A stretch of 64,000 bases of DNA from Microvelia longipes (GCA_018340805.1 JACMZG010001870.1:46596309-46660308); one strand, 5' to 3'. Counted from the stretch's first letter, positions 35,137 to 47,857 are shown. Notes: generated by a model from the letters alone, not told the origin. Program-made: numbers and translations.

Positions 35137-35159
35137 TGTAAGAGTTTCTACCCTTTCGT

Positions 35160-35342
35160 ATGGCGAACGATGACTCTAGAAGGCGTTCTCAAATTGAAAC
35201 GAAACTTTGCAAATCGCGAGATGTTGTGGAGGTTACGAGGCAGACCCGTAAAGAGGAAGAACATCAAAGTAGTCTTTATATGGTCGAAGTTATTCTAAAA
35301 CGAATGCGACCAGTTTCAGCTCAATCGGACAATCCTAAGTGA
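35160..35342 (+). other. Short open frame of unknown origin
   Basis: A 60-codon plus frame that starts MANDDSRRRSQIE and is charged rather than AT-biased, unlike most chance frames in this window. It abuts a TA microsatellite on its left, has no recognisable domain, and could be a truncated transposon remnant or chance. I assign no function. Confidence 0.25.
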
Positions 35343-35951
35343 CGCAAACGGTATTTTTATTTTAAATAATCATGAATATATTTTTTTCAACCTTAAGATT
35401 TTACTCAAATAAACAATTTGTTTACAAAAAAAAATTGACATTTTTCATTAAAATACGGGCCGAAGGCCCGTATTTTAAATTTCAGAGTTTTTAAATTTAA
35501 TTCATTTTTATAAAGTAATAAAAAAACATTAAATAATTTTTATATGTCTACACCAAAGACCGCAGGTACTTTTGGTACTAACTGTTTTGTTTCGAACTCG
35601 TGCCATCTAACACTTCACTACCCGATCTCTGAGCCATATTTTTTTTTCTAAAATTTGTTTCTTCTTTATCCGTCTCTACTTTCATCCGTAAGAGTTTCAT
35701 TTTCCCTTTCCTCCTATTTAACTTATTAAACTTAGAAACTTCTTTAACTTAGAAAACATAATCCAACTTAAGTTTATGAATGTCAGGTTATATCGTCAAT
35801 CTTTATATAAATCGATATATTCTGTAGATGTTAACTGTCGCTAGGACAGCGCGGTTCTTAAATCTAATAAAAAATACTTTCTGTAACTGAACTACTTATT
35901 TATACTGTTTGTGCATTACAGAAATGTTCCTCTTCTGTGTCTCGATTACTA
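35343..35951. other. Unassigned DNA with a tRNA-like segment
   Basis: On the minus strand about 35575-35642, TGGCTCAGAGATCGGG and later GAGTTCGAAAC resemble degraded pol III A and B boxes. ATACGGGCCGAAGGCCCGTAT at 35453-35474 is a GC-rich hairpin with complementary arms around GAAG. No coding was seen. Confidence 0.35.
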
Positions 35952-36115
35952 CATAAATAAATAAATATTTATTTATAAATAAATAAATACATATTTATTT
36001 ATAAATAAATAAATAAATACATATTTATTTATAAATAAATAAATAAATACATAAATTATATTTATAAATAAATAAATAATACATATTATTATAAATAAAT
36101 AAATACATATTATTA
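35952..36115. repeat. AAAT/ATTT-rich tandem repeat, about 31-bp unit
   Basis: Units of AAATAAATAAATACATATTT plus ATTTATA, each internally self-complementary. Frames in it are artefacts. Confidence 0.9.
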
Positions 36116-36169
36116 TACATTTTCTTTTATACCTCTTTCTTGTAGTTTTTACTATACCATAGTCTCTGG

Positions 36170-36310
36170 TATAGGCGGTCAACATAGAAAATTTACTATT
36201 TGTTCCTGCAATGACGTCAATTTCGGACTATAACCTAACATTTAAAAAAATTGATTTCATTCATAAAACCCTTCAATTGAATCACCTTATAAATCTTCTA
36301 TTAGCTTGAC
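36170..36310 (+). repeat. Family J dispersed repeat, second copy
   Basis: GGTATAGGCGGTCAACATAG, then CTGCAATGACGTCAATTTCG and TTGAATCACCTTATAAAT, as in the copies at 1.8 kb and 46 kb. Confidence 0.55.
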
Positions 36311-36694
36311 TTAAACTGACAGATTGAGTTTATCTGTTAACCTATAACCATTTACTGCGATTAGAATAATTACTATCAAAACTCCCCCTTTTAATCTCTT
36401 TATTCCATAATGAAGCTAAAATGAGAGTAACTAAGTTACTTTGTGGTATCGCAATTAAAAGGAATCAGCAGTTGCTAAGCAACCATATCTAATCAACATT
36501 TTCTTCTCTCTTCTTATCAGTTACCCAATAATAATTTTAAAGTTTGAATTGCCTTTACTGTCTTAATACATTTTAAATCGTTCTTAATTTTGTATGTTTT
36601 CTATACAGGGTGGTCCAAAAGTCTACCCCTCTTAATTTTGAACTGTATAAGATAAATTGTTAAAATTGCTATAATCCCCTTTATGCACAGTAAA

Positions 36695-36950
36695 ATTTTT
36701 TTTTCTCATTTATACCATAGGTATAGGAAAAATATTGTGTTTGCAAAAAAATCCAAAACCGAGACGTCATCTGAATTATCCGTTTCAGGTGTTTTTAAGG
36801 TCTCATAAGTGATTTTCTCAAAGATGTCTGTCTGAGAGTATATAGCTTAGTAACATCGTAGCTCCCAGTCTATTTATGCTAGAGAGTTGAAACTTCGTAC
36901 CAAAATCTGTCTACCACTGTATTTTTTATTTTATTAATTTTACAGTCTAA
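36695..36950 (+). mobile_element. Family D 5' fragment, copy D5
   Basis: It starts TTTTCTCATTTATACCATAG and contains GTATTGTGTTTGCA-like and TTATGCTAGAGAGTTGAAA segments, then stops just before F copy 4. Confidence 0.7.
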
Positions 36951-36968
36951 GACCATACAAAAAATATT

Positions 36969-37324
36969 AATCTCAAAGAGTATTTACATTCACTCAACGA
37001 TTTATTTTTAATCTAACTTGGTACATACATAACTACTGTTAGACGTCAATGTTATCTACCTGATTTGTGTTATATTTTGACATGTCATATTTGTTAACAT
37101 TGACGTCTAACAGTAGTTATGTATGTACCAAGTTAGATTAAAAATGAATCTCTGAGTGAATGTAAATACTCTTTGAGATTACCCAAAAGAGCGTGCATAT
37201 TACGGAAATAGGCTTCATTTATCACAAATCCGGCTAATTATTGAAAATTTTGAAAAAAAAAGTTATAAAAAAAGTTTGTTGGTGATCCAATGTTCTAGAA
37301 GGCCGTGGATATTCGACCGTGCCT
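36969..37324. mobile_element. Family F palindromic element, truncated copy 4
   Basis: The left terminus is missing. The copy starts inside the left arm at AATCTCAAAGAGTATTTACA and ends at the normal right terminus, followed by TA. Confidence 0.88.
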
Positions 37325-37759
37325 TATAGGTGTGTTGGAGAACTCTCTAAAACACAAATGATTTGATAAGGATGTAGGCAGTTCAATATTGACTTGGGTC
37401 CAGAGTTTATGCAGATTTCAAACTACTGTAAGCTGTTTCACTCCCCAATTTTTACAAAATTTTCTCTATTCGCCCCAATTACTTGTCTAAACGTTAATTA
37501 AGACTCGAAACCCTCATATGTTTGCCCAAACCTATATTTTTTGCACTAATTCCTTTGCACATTGGTAGAATCAATTAATACTTTCAAGCAATTTTCATAG
37601 TTAAAAATTTGTATTGAAGTGTATTTTTATTGTTGTTGTAATTTGTATGCGGTCATTTTGTTTTAAACTCGTCATATCAGAGAATAAGTAGTTTCAGTGT
37701 GAAAGACGAGAACGGGTTAGAGCGATGCTTTTCCTCATAACTTCAGAATGAACTTAAAC

Positions 37760-38166
37760 CAAGGATCTTGAATAAAGGGGATGATGCATTAAGGAACTTT
37801 TCTGACCCCATGGAAGTTGTATGAGATAGAGAAATAGGAGCAAACTTGCCTTCCCCTGGTTATAATGAAAAAAAGGCGCCAAACGCAGGTTATGTAGCAA
37901 GGATGTCGACTTTGCTTCTCGTGATTGTTAAATTTGTGGTGCTTGTTAAGTCATTTGTGCTTACATAATTTTAAATTTTGGACTTTACTTAGCCACTTTA
38001 GTGAGTGATAATTTAAGCGTGTTAATAACCTTCTCGAGCAATAAACATTGGGAAACCTTTGAGAGGTAAGTTTGCCTCTAAAATTTAAAACCTCCGCTGT
38101 AATAAGAATTGTAAACATGCGCAGTTGGTTTTTGACGTGCGCCATCCCCTTTATTCAAGATCCTTG
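37760..38166. mobile_element. Family N non-autonomous element with 8-bp duplication
   Basis: Termini CAAGGATCTTGAATAAAGGG and its mirror, 407 bp apart. Flanks ACTTAAAC and ACTTAATC agree at 7 of 8 positions. It is non-coding, and no second copy was seen in the window. The duplication length suggests hAT. Confidence 0.8.
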
Positions 38167-38263
38167 ACTTAATCAGACCAAAGTTACCCGAAGAAACCAA
38201 TGTCTAGGGCCTAGGGTGTAATAACTTCTATCTCGCTACTTTTAACCCTAAAATATATGAGTT

Positions 38264-39177
38264 AAGGCCCGTCTACAATCTTAAGTTAAGTTAGGAAGAA
38301 TCGAAGAAGTAAAGAATTCCTCAGGAAGAATCGAAGAAGTGAGAATTTTTCACTTAGAACAAACTATTTGAAATTCCCGCTCTTAGACTTAAGAGATCCG
38401 TAAACACGTCTACAACCTCTGAGTTGTTAAGTCAAGTTTTTAAAGTATAATACACATATAGCTGTATTTAGACTACTTTCTTCCTACCGTCTACACTTTA
38501 TTTACTTATTGTAACAACGAGCAGAGCTCAATATCAATTTAATACAATTTAAATAAACATAAACTACTTTTCTTTCTACCGTCACACACATTTTATTTTA
38601 TTATTTATGGTAACAACGAGCAGGCTCAATAACAATTTTAATACAATTTAAATAACCATTGCTTTTTCAATGATCTTTCCTTCCATTTTTCAAAGACTTT
38701 TGCAAATATTTTTTTAATTTACTTCTAAAATCGACCGTGTTTATTTAATTTAATTAATAAATAAAATCAAAATGGATGAGGTAATTGTTGGAGCGTATTT
38801 TCCTTATCTCTAGTAATGTCTACAGACGTAGGAACCTCATCCATTTCAAAAACTATATAATTCAAAAATAAAAAGAAAAATATATATTATATAAAAAAAT
38901 ATTCAAACAAACAAAACAATCACTTATTCAAATAATCACATATTCAAACAACAACAATCAAAAACAATCACATCACATCGTTTACAAAATATTGTAATCA
39001 TTCAAAAGAAACAATAACGTAGTACATCTTCTTTAAGTACTTAAAAAAACCATTCTTAGGTTTTCTTAAGTCAAAAGAGCGGGAAAAAGAATTATTTAAG
39101 AAAGAAAAAGAGATTTGAAAAATTCTTCACTTCTTCAATTCTTCCTAACTTAACTTAAGATTGTAGAACGGGGCCTT
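38264..39177. mobile_element. Family H long-inverted-repeat element
   Basis: The left end AAGGCCCGTCTACAATCTTA and right end TAAGATTGTAGAACGGGGCC mirror each other, and similarity extends inward over about 120 bp (GAAGAATCGAAGAAGTGA, GAGCGGGAA). Interior segments at 38505-38560 and 38585-38655 are an internal direct duplication. No coding. The TSD is unclear. Confidence 0.75.
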
Positions 39178-39179
39178 TA

Positions 39180-41483
39180 TTCAATGTCTAGCTGGTTATA
39201 ACGTCGGAAAGTATGTCTGGATGTCATCAAATTTCAAACTGTTGCGCATGAAAGAAGAAGGAGTTGTGTGTGACATATACACACCCTCGCACCTCGCATT
39301 CAGGCATAATGATAATAACTGCCAAACGGATTTTCGTACATGTTCCTGAAACGGACGATTATAATGAAATCCCGGATATGATATAATATAATTTGAGCAC
39401 AATTATATTGTGTCCAATCCCGGATATCATATTAATAATTTTGAGCACAAATATTCTGTCGTTCATCCCGGATACATATATAATTTTGAGCACACCATAA
39501 GTATCCATTAGTGATTAACTGCAATGAATCCCCGGACTGATGATAAAATTCATAAATCTGATATTCAATCTCGATAACGACTAGGTATCACATTAATATA
39601 TTATTGTCAAACACCTCGAGACACTATAGAAATTTAAGAACGTAAGTAATACTTTTCTTTTAGAGCTAATAAAAAGTTCAGTATAAAATATCTATAGCTA
39701 AATTAAAAACAGGCTATCAAATATCTAACATGAGACTAAGTAGCACTCACGCATATGAGTATGCTATAACACGAACATGTTGTGAGACTCATAACGCAAG
39801 AGATTCTCTTTGAGAGATAAGGCGAGTATTTGAAATCCCCACAAATATGGATGGATATTTCATCACACATGAACACCTTAGCACACATAGGAATCGTTAT
39901 GATAAGTAGAAGAGATATTGACAAAAGTAGGCAGCACAACTTAATCGTTAGCACCGTACGATAATCACAAATAACAAACAAGGACAAGAATGGGCGCAAT
40001 TGAATAGATATACTGTTTCTTGACTAGCACCATCGGAGCGCGCGTTGTCCAGTCTAAAAGATGAGAATAATAGAACCTTGAGAATGCAAAACTTTAGCTT
40101 CTAACCAATTATATAGCACTATTTAGAAACAAGATATGAATATAGACAATTATAATAATTACATTCCCTTCGATAAAATTACGCACCCAACCCTATCTAT
40201 AAAACTTATGTCTCTAGAGCGACGAAATTCCTATATATAATAAAAATTACCAAATAATGTAACACTAACATTGTGGGCAGTCAACATAAACATCCAATTA
40301 TTAACATGCTAATAACGCCACCTTATTAAAACCTGACTACTTCTGATATTGCTGACACAACCCTTACAGGCTTACCCTAGGCCAAGTTGTAGACCTTCCT
40401 CTTAGAGAATGTAGGGCGCTTTCCTCTTGCTTATTTAACAAATTAGATCCACGAGAACATCAATTTTTTGATTAGAAAAATTAGATATTAATTTTCGCAA
40501 ATTATTTAATTACATAATATCAAAGCTTCAATATTTATTTCAGTATAAGAGGTCCGAAGTGTCGGGTGCTACTATCCACATAATATTATTGGTAATAAAA
40601 ACAACATAAAACTTGTCCTACCTATAGTAAAAGCTTATTTTAATAAGCACTAAGAAAAGTTAAATAGCTCTCTAATTTTTATTCCTTTGCGAAAAACTTT
40701 TTTTTTATAAAAATTCTATTAAGTAAAAAACCAAAAATTGAAATAAAATTGAAAGAGGTAGATTTTTTTTACATTTTGTGGATAACGTTCTTTTGTCGAA
40801 TGAATATCAAATGACTCGCTTAACCCTTCGCTTCCTAATCAACAAATTTTCACCGTAAAAAAATCTCAATGTAAAAAAACCAAGTAACCCTCGGTGTGGA
40901 AACTACCAATTATTTTCTCTGTATGAGATGAAAGTAATTAAAATTGTACTGCAGGAAGGAGATAACAGCGAATTTCCACCACAAAACAAAGCGATATAAC
41001 CAGAAATTCCTCGTCAAATTTTACATTTATATTCACAAAAATTTTACGTCGTATAAAATTACAAATTTCAATATACTCTACCTATGGATGATTACAAAGA
41101 TACATATTTCATTTTGGAAAAAATTGAAATATTTTTTTGTATATTTCGATTTCCAGTCCGGTATTCTGTAACGGCATTCCAAATACACTTCAAACTCTTA
41201 CAATATTTGGTTTACGGAATATCCTGTTGAAATTTCGGTGAACGAAAAATTTTATGTATATTTATTAGATACTATCGAGTTTTAATAATAATGAATTTGA
41301 TTTATTTATTTATTATAATAAACGTATTACTCATAATTAATTAGACTTTTATAAACAGAATTGTGAACTCTTGCAGAAGAGTTGGGAAGAGTTGAGTCTT
41401 GCAGCGTGGGGAGGAGTATTTTAATGTATTAAACTTGTTTTGTCAAATATTCAGCCTATGTATTGCTACCTATATATTATACA
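39180..41483. other. Mostly unassigned DNA with one small tandem repeat
   Basis: At about 39370-39500 three units of ATCCCGGATA plus TAATTTTGAGCACA recur at about 60-bp spacing. Frames at 39196-39402, 39736-39999 and 40944-41171 have no recognisable domain. No TIR-bearing element was recognised. Confidence 0.45.
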
Positions 41484-41880
41484 AAAATCGGGTACGGGGT
41501 ACCTCGGATCTTTTTCTCATCACATCGGATTCGCTACACTCATCCTCCCTGCTTCAGACTCGCTTCGCCGAATATCACTTCATCCTTAGAATATAAAATT
41601 CGCCAAATTTAAACTCTATCATGTCATCGGACTCGCTTCGCTCGTCCTCAGATAGTAAATGAATTCGTTTCATTCTCAGCGGTCATCAATACAGCACTGA
41701 CCACGTTCAATTCTACTTAACTTTTATGATCCAACAAAAATCATGGATAGACTTATTGAATTTAAACGAAACTTATTGCACTTATTTATTAAATGAAGGT
41801 ATACACTTGTACTAAATTTTAACTCAATTGATTCATTTTTTGATTTTTTGTTCAATTTAAAAAAAAAATTGAAACTTGGC
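41484..41880 (-). mobile_element. Family D 3' part, copy D6, inverted
   Basis: It starts AAAAATCGGGTACGGGGTAC and reads the D 3' third on the minus strand, including CGGACTCGCTTCGCTCGTCC. It faces D7, so together they form an inverted pair around a GT repeat. Confidence 0.8.
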
Positions 41881-41884
41881 ACAT

Positions 41885-41902
41885 ATGTTATTTTTTTTAT
41901 GT

Positions 41903-41940
<38 letters not shown>

Positions 41941-42608
41941 GAGTGTGTGTATCTGTTATCATCGTAGCTCCTAGAGTATTTATGCTAGAGAATTGAAACT
42001 TTGTAGAAAAATCAATCTGCTGCTATAGTTGTGCTATTCGGAAAATATTTTTATTATTGCGTCATTAACTTGCAATAATAACTTAGCAAACATTTTGAAA
42101 AATCAAAAAACGCGGAAAAATGATGCGATCCAATTGAAATTTAGCACGCTAGTAGCTATGTATCAGGCTAACATATGTGGTAAGTTTCATCTCATTAACA
42201 GCATTAAATCAATTTTTATTAAGTGACTTATTAAATGTACATTTTTTTAAAGCATTGTTAAAAATAAGTAAATGCTTTAATTGAGTTGAAGTTTAGTTCA
42301 AGTGTATACCTTTATTTAATTAATAAGTTCACTAAATTTCGATTCAATGCGAAGAGTATATCTATGATTTTTGTTGGATCATAAAAATTAAGGACCATTG
42401 AGTGTGGTCAGTGCTGTATGGATGGGCGCGGAGAATGAAACGAATGCATTAACTATCTGAGGACGAGGGAAGCGAGTCCGATAAAATGATGGAGTTTAAA
42501 TTTGGAGAATTATATATTCTGAGGACGAGCGAACCGAGTCCAAAGCATGGAGGATGAGCGTAGCGAATCTGATGTAAAGTTCCGAGGTACCACGTACCCG
42601 ACTTTTTT
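41885..42608 (+). mobile_element. Family D element, copy D7
   Basis: It begins with a (GT)n tract (about 41899-41960), continues TATCTGTTATCATCGTAGCT, and ends GAGGTACCACGTACCCGACT. The 5' hairpin region is missing. A 65-codon frame at 42029-42226 has no family resemblance. Confidence 0.8.
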
Positions 42609-42835
42609 GTACATATTCTTGTGAGTTTGAAGTTAAGGACAGAGTGAGTTCAGGCTCTGTCGGCACCCGGATGAGTTAGACGTAACGAAACAGAGTGGAA
42701 CATGACATTATGTCGAGCCATCAGTGATGACGAATGTCGAGTGATGAAACAGTTCCCAGATGTATCATAGCATAGTGTGTATCATATCATAGCATAGCAT
42801 AGTGTCTCTGGTTGTAAAAATTGGGTCCACTTTTA

Positions 42836-43215
42836 GCGAATTTCCTTTGGAAATTCGCCTGATGGGATAGGCGTCATGCCCATTGAGTGGTTCCGATTCG
42901 TGCTTTAGAACCTAAGCAGTTACTCAATTGTCAAGCACTGCTCGTAACTCATTTTGTCTGTATTTTCCAAAGGAAATGCGCTAAAACCTTTAAAGATAAC
43001 TGACTAAGCTTAAAGATAAGTTACTAAGCTTTAAACTAGTGCAAATAATAGGCATAGTTTTGTACAACAACTGGATGATTATGCGCATTTCCTTTGGAAA
43101 ATACAGACAAAATGAGTTACGAGCAGTGCTTGACAATCGAGTAACTGCTTAGGTTCTAAAGCATAATCCGGAACCTTAAGCAAGAAATGAGTTGTTAAGC
43201 ACGGAAACACGCATT
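42836..43215. repeat. Family K inverted repeat
   Basis: TTAGAACCTAAGCAGTTACT to GGAAATGCGC at 42902-42982 is mirrored at 43084-43165 (GCGCATTTCCTTTGGAAAAT to GCTTAGGTTCTAAAGCA), making about 80-bp arms around a roughly 100-bp spacer. Outer ends carry GCGAATTTCCTTTGG motifs. Confidence 0.8.
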
Positions 43216-43530
43216 CTACATGAAATTCGCCCGACAGCGGACCACCGCGCCGGAATTATTTATTTAGTAGTTGTAAACTTATATAATGTAAAAAGCACGG
43301 AAACACGCATCCAAAGGGAATTCGCCCGACATGCGGATCACCGCGCCAGAATTATTTTCTAGTTGTAAACTTATATTAGGTAATAAAAAAGAATAAAAAA
43401 ATATTGTCCCTACTAGGATTTGAACCCAGGTACTGAGGGTACACAGGGTTTGAGTGCTCGCATTCAAAGGAAATTTGCCCGAAATGCGGACCACCGCGCC
43501 AGAATTATTTATATTTGCAAAGCTCGGTAG
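43195..43530. repeat. Three diverged copies of an about 110-130-bp unit
   Basis: Each contains GAAATTCGCCCGA-like sequence, then GCGGACCACCGCGCC and AGAATTATT. The middle spacer carries a B-box-like segment (next feature). Confidence 0.75.
43399..43470 (-). repeat. tRNA-like 3' half (SINE fragment or tRNA pseudogene)
   Basis: The minus strand reads GGGTTCAAATCCTAGTAGGG, containing a perfect B box GGTTCAAATCC, followed by a T run that could terminate pol III. No matching A box was found at the normal distance. Confidence 0.4.
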
Positions 43531-44636
43531 TATCAAAAGATAAAAATTGTTTAACATTAATATAATTGTTATCAAAACCAAATGGCCTAAATAAGACGTT
43601 AACAAAAAGTGTGTTAGATATATCGAGATTTGTAGTGGATCTCGCGAATAATATTTATAAAACCATGCAGATCTAACTTAATTGGTAAATTTAACTTTTG
43701 TGTTAAATTATACAAAATGGGTAAAACTGTGACAGGTGAGTCTAAACAAAACTATTAATTATTTGTAGCAAACATCGATTCTTAGCAGGTGTTAACTTTG
43801 CTAACTGCCCTCGTCCCCGCCTCCTATAGGCTCTTCTAACTGTGCCTAATGTCTCTATCTATAACCGCCTCACTTCAGGTCTTTAAACATCTACAATAGA
43901 TATATGGCTTAATTAATTTAATAGCATAATTAGTACGTTCACACGTATTCTAAATCCAGAGATCGTATTGAGTACTCTTGATAAATACGCTATAAGAACT
44001 ATGTGGAGGAAATTCAGTCGGATACACTAGTAAAAGGGAGAAGTAATCTAGAACGATCCGTCGATTCCCTGTATGTACCTTCAGTGGCGATTGTATTTAA
44101 AATATAACTTCCTTAATGAACTTCACGTGAATTCATGAATGAACTTCACGTGAATTCATGAATGAATTCAATGAAAAATTCATTCAATTTGAATGTGAAA
44201 AATTTCATTCAATTCAATGTGAAATTCATAAATGAATTTCACTTAAAAATTACCGTTTTACACTAAATAACTTATCAAATATATATTTTTTTTAGTTTAA
44301 CTTTATTATTTTGTAAAGAAATCTCGATTTAACCATACATTTGTTTGTTTAAAACTTCCTTATAACCTAAGTTAACATTCACAATAGAAGACGCGATGTT
44401 ATGACGGGATCAGTTATGAAGTCATATGTACCTTGATGGATTAAACAAATACGGTGCAAAAATCGAATCGTATTAAATGCGTATGGAATACGATCACCTG
44501 TTAAATACGCTGTGTGTACGCAGTAAATGACAAAGATTTAAGGGAAATAGATGATTTTAAATGTCTAAGGCATTTAAAGCATGTGTCTTGAAATACAGCT
44601 CGGTAATCCTAAATATTATAAAAATGCTTGCTCCAC
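43531..44636. other. Unassigned DNA with a palindromic patch
   Basis: At about 44110-44245, AACTTCACGTGAATTCATGA is repeated and combines with TTGAATGTGAAAAATTTCA-like palindromes. No coding or mobile element was recognised. Confidence 0.45.
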
Positions 44637-44945
44637 ATGTCGGGCGATTTCCTTTGGATGCGTGTTTCCGAGCTTAACAACCCATTTCTTGCTTAAGGGT
44701 CTAGTTTATGCTTTAAAACCTAAGCAGTTAGTCAATTGTCAAGCACTGCTCGTAACTCATTTTATCTGTATTTTTCAAAGGAAATGCGCATAATTATCCA
44801 GTTGGTTCTACGAAACCATGCCTCTAAAATTAGAAGTACGCGCTTTTATTTGCACTAGTTTAAAGCTTAGTTACTTATCTTTAAGCTTAGTCAATTATCA
44901 TTAAAGGTTTGTGCGCATTTCCTTAGAAAAATACAGACAAAATGA
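44637..44945. repeat. Family K element, second copy
   Basis: GCGATTTCCTTTGGATGCGT, CTTAACAACCCATTTCTTGC and the CAAGCACTGCTCGTAACTCA block match the K copy at 42.9-43.2 kb in rearranged order. The right arm is present at 44911-44945. Confidence 0.7.
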
Positions 44946-45131
44946 GTAACAAAGAAAATACAGAAAAACTGAAGTAAAATTGATTTTTCGTACTTAACGT
45001 ACGAAAGCTCGCATTTCATACGTAAGTCGCATAGCATTCAGATCTTCGTGCCAGAATTATTTGGCTACTTTGACTTAGAGTACTCGTTTGAGAAATTTTG
45101 AAATTTTAGAGAGGCTACCAGCTTGTAGTTA

Positions 45132-45774
45132 CTGTAGAGATATATTAATAGAGGAGACATATCCTATCTTAATACATTGAGAGTTTAAAACATATTTTTT
45201 GAGGCTCTCCAAGGCTGTGTTACCTCGTTAAAAACCTCCTAGTGTGAGTTAAGGTTACAATGAATCAAATATCTTGTGCTGTAAAACAAAAAAACACAGT
45301 GATTGTGTTTTGATTTGTATTTTAAACTTTTTACTATATGAGTTTCCATAGAGAAATATTACTAGAGACGCCCTATAGGTTAAATTTTGAAACATCGAAA
45401 AAGTAACCTGACTATCTTCGATTTTAAATACAATTAAATAATCAGTACAAAATTACAGTAACATATAGTAGAACGTTAAAAATACAAATCAAAACTCTAT
45501 CAATGTTAGATAAGCCGAAATCAATTAATTTATTATTGCCTTAACTCACTCTTGAAGGAGGTTTCAATGAGGTTACACAGAGCCCCTGAGAGCTCTAAAA
45601 AGATGTTTCAAGCCTCTCAATGTATTAAGATAGGCTATGCCCCCTCTATTATATATCTCTATGTGAGTAACTGAAATTTTGTACTGGTTGTTTTAAATTT
45701 TAAATTCTGGTGTTCAGGCTATTTTTCCTGTTTCAAAATTCAACCAATATGGCCTCTCTAGTGATAATATCTCA
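45132..45774 (+). mobile_element. Family A element A7 split by A8
   Basis: A7 is present as 45132-45346 and 45664-45774. The break lies in the TACTATATGAGTT region of A and is occupied by a second, reversed A. Confidence 0.8.
45347..45663 (-). mobile_element. Family A element A8 nested in A7
   Basis: A full-length A element in reverse orientation, CATAGAGAAATATTACTAGA to TATATATCTCTATG. Flanks TGAGTTTC and TGAGTAAC agree at 6 of 8 positions. Confidence 0.85.
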
Positions 45775-45889
45775 ATTTCAATTGGAAATTGATGTTAAGC
45801 TAAATCTTGTTGTGTCAAAATTGTTTGGTATGATCAAAACGCCAAACTGTCATTCAATTTGAATGAGAAAAGATATCTTGAACCGAGCT

Positions 45890-46018
45890 GATAGAATTTA
45901 TAAGGTAATTCAATTGGAGAGTTTTTATGAATGAAGTCAAATTTGGTTGCCATGTTAGGCTATAGTCCCAAATTGACGTCATTGCAAGAATAAATAGTAA
46001 ATTTTCAATGATGACCGC
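45890..46018 (-). repeat. Family J repeat interrupted by B3
   Basis: An inverted J segment with AAATTGACGTCATTGCA and GATGACCGCC. A plus-oriented J segment resumes at 46560 after B3 and runs to about 46690. Confidence 0.55.
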
Positions 46019-46559
46019 CTTAGAATAATACTATATATAGAAGGAGCACAGGACCGTAAACACAATCTAATTCCACTGATAACACGAAAGCCGGTTGACT
46101 GATGCAACTAAGTAATGCTGCCAACCTGACAACAAAACACAATTTTAAATATGTATCATAAATATCTATTAATAAAGAAAGATCGTAAAGAACAAATATA
46201 AGAACTTAAAACACCTGCTGAGTATTTAATAAAACTGGTCTTAGATGGCAAAAGGGTGGCGGAATACAAGAATCTACATTTAGCTGACGAGGACTACTTT
46301 TTATATATAATTTTAATAAATATGTTCAACTACAATTTAAAATGCATAAAATATTGTAATGCACCGATATTTATATTAGTATTTTATTAATAATCAATCA
46401 TTAATTAATAATAGAACATAATAATTCAGCAACCGGAAATATTGCCAACCCTTTTTAGCAAATTATATATTGTAAGGGTGGCAGCATTACTTAGTTGCAC
46501 CAGTGAACCGGCTTTCGTGTTATCAGTAGTGCTCCTTCTATATATAGTATTATTCTAAG
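46019..46559 (+). mobile_element. Family B element, intact copy B3
   Basis: 541 bp, the same length as B2, with exact 8-bp TSDs ATGACCGC at 46011-46018 and 46560-46567. It is non-coding. Confidence 0.95.
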
Positions 46560-46690
46560 ATGACCGCCTATACCGATTTCTGCAATGACGTCACACGTCA
46601 TTCATAAAAACGTCAGGTTATAACCTCTGAATGCGTTTAGTTTGTTTACATCGAATTGAATCACTTTATAAATTTCTAACATCTTGCTCT

Positions 46691-47857
46691 AGAACGTCAT
46701 AAATAATTTACTTTGCATTTACATACAAATACAACGTACATAATACATTTACGTGTATTATGTATGTGGATCATAAAATAATGACAATTTATGTTCTCTT
46801 GTGTAGCGATGTTTTTAAAAGGAACGGATTTGGTCCTAATGATTTACTTGACCCTGCGGGATTTACATACAGAGATATTACATCTCTCTCTTGGCTAATT
46901 ATTTATTCAGTAAAATTTAGGAAAATAAAATTCTCATCTCTAACGCGTTGAAACAATAAATACTCGAGGGTATCATTCCGGGTAATGAAATGCTTTTCAG
47001 ATGTATTAGGTTTTATTTAAATGGTTTTAAATATTCAAAGTTGTTTTACCCTTATTCAGAGTGCGTTTATAAGTAAATATATACTTACCCTACTTTTGAA
47101 GTTAAGTGGCCCATCCGGTTTATTAATTAAAGCTTTTTGTTAAGCAGTTTGTATACCAAATTGGTTCTCCTAAAAAGCTCTGTTATTGAATAAACTCCCA
47201 TGTTGATTACATAAGCGATGTATGTAGACACCGCTAAGTCTTGTCTAAATTGCCTATAAACTGGTAATCCCTAAGTTCAGAATTACGCTAAGTGTTGTGG
47301 TCTGTAGACCCCTGGAGGTCCGTGGAAAGCGCCGCAAGCTAATAGACAAAATACTATGCCAAATATATATAAAATTAATAATTAATTTAGTTTTTTTGAG
47401 ATAGTACGTAATTGAGCACTTTATTGGACCGGTTTTAGGATGAGAAGCGAATCATTATTGTTATAGGAGGTTATTTAGTACTTTTCACCTCCGAGGACAA
47501 TAATGAATGTAAAAAAACTCCTAGGACGTAAAAGTAATTCATATATTGCCGCTATTACTGTAATGTAGCGTGTTCAAAAAAAAAACAATCTGTGTAAAAC
47601 CTTCATAAGGTTTTTTTTAAAAACGTTCATTTTGTTTCTGTTTTTGTTCGTAGACTATTTTTTTCGTATTAAAAGGTGTTCTAATTGACAATTTTTGTGT
47701 GTTTATTTGTAAAGCTTTTAAATTTTTGAGTAAAAGTGTGAAGCTATGGATGAATTCAATGACGACGATAATATGGAGTTAATTGGACGTTTGTTTTTTT
47801 TTCAATTAAGTATATAGCGCAGTTTATTTAATGAGTGCTACCTCAAAAAAAATAGTG
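46691..47857. other. Unassigned DNA, possibly a weak inverted-repeat element
   Basis: TATGTAGACACCGCTAAGT near 47222 and ACTTCAGTGGTGTCTACA near 48340 are loosely complementary, so 47222-48358 could be one element. A 63-codon frame at 46760-46951 has no recognisable domain. Confidence 0.35.

Noticed and set aside
36605..36640. ACAGGGTGGTCCAAAAGTC, similar to a motif seen at the ends of some insect repeats
   Set aside because: No partner terminus or second copy was found in the window.
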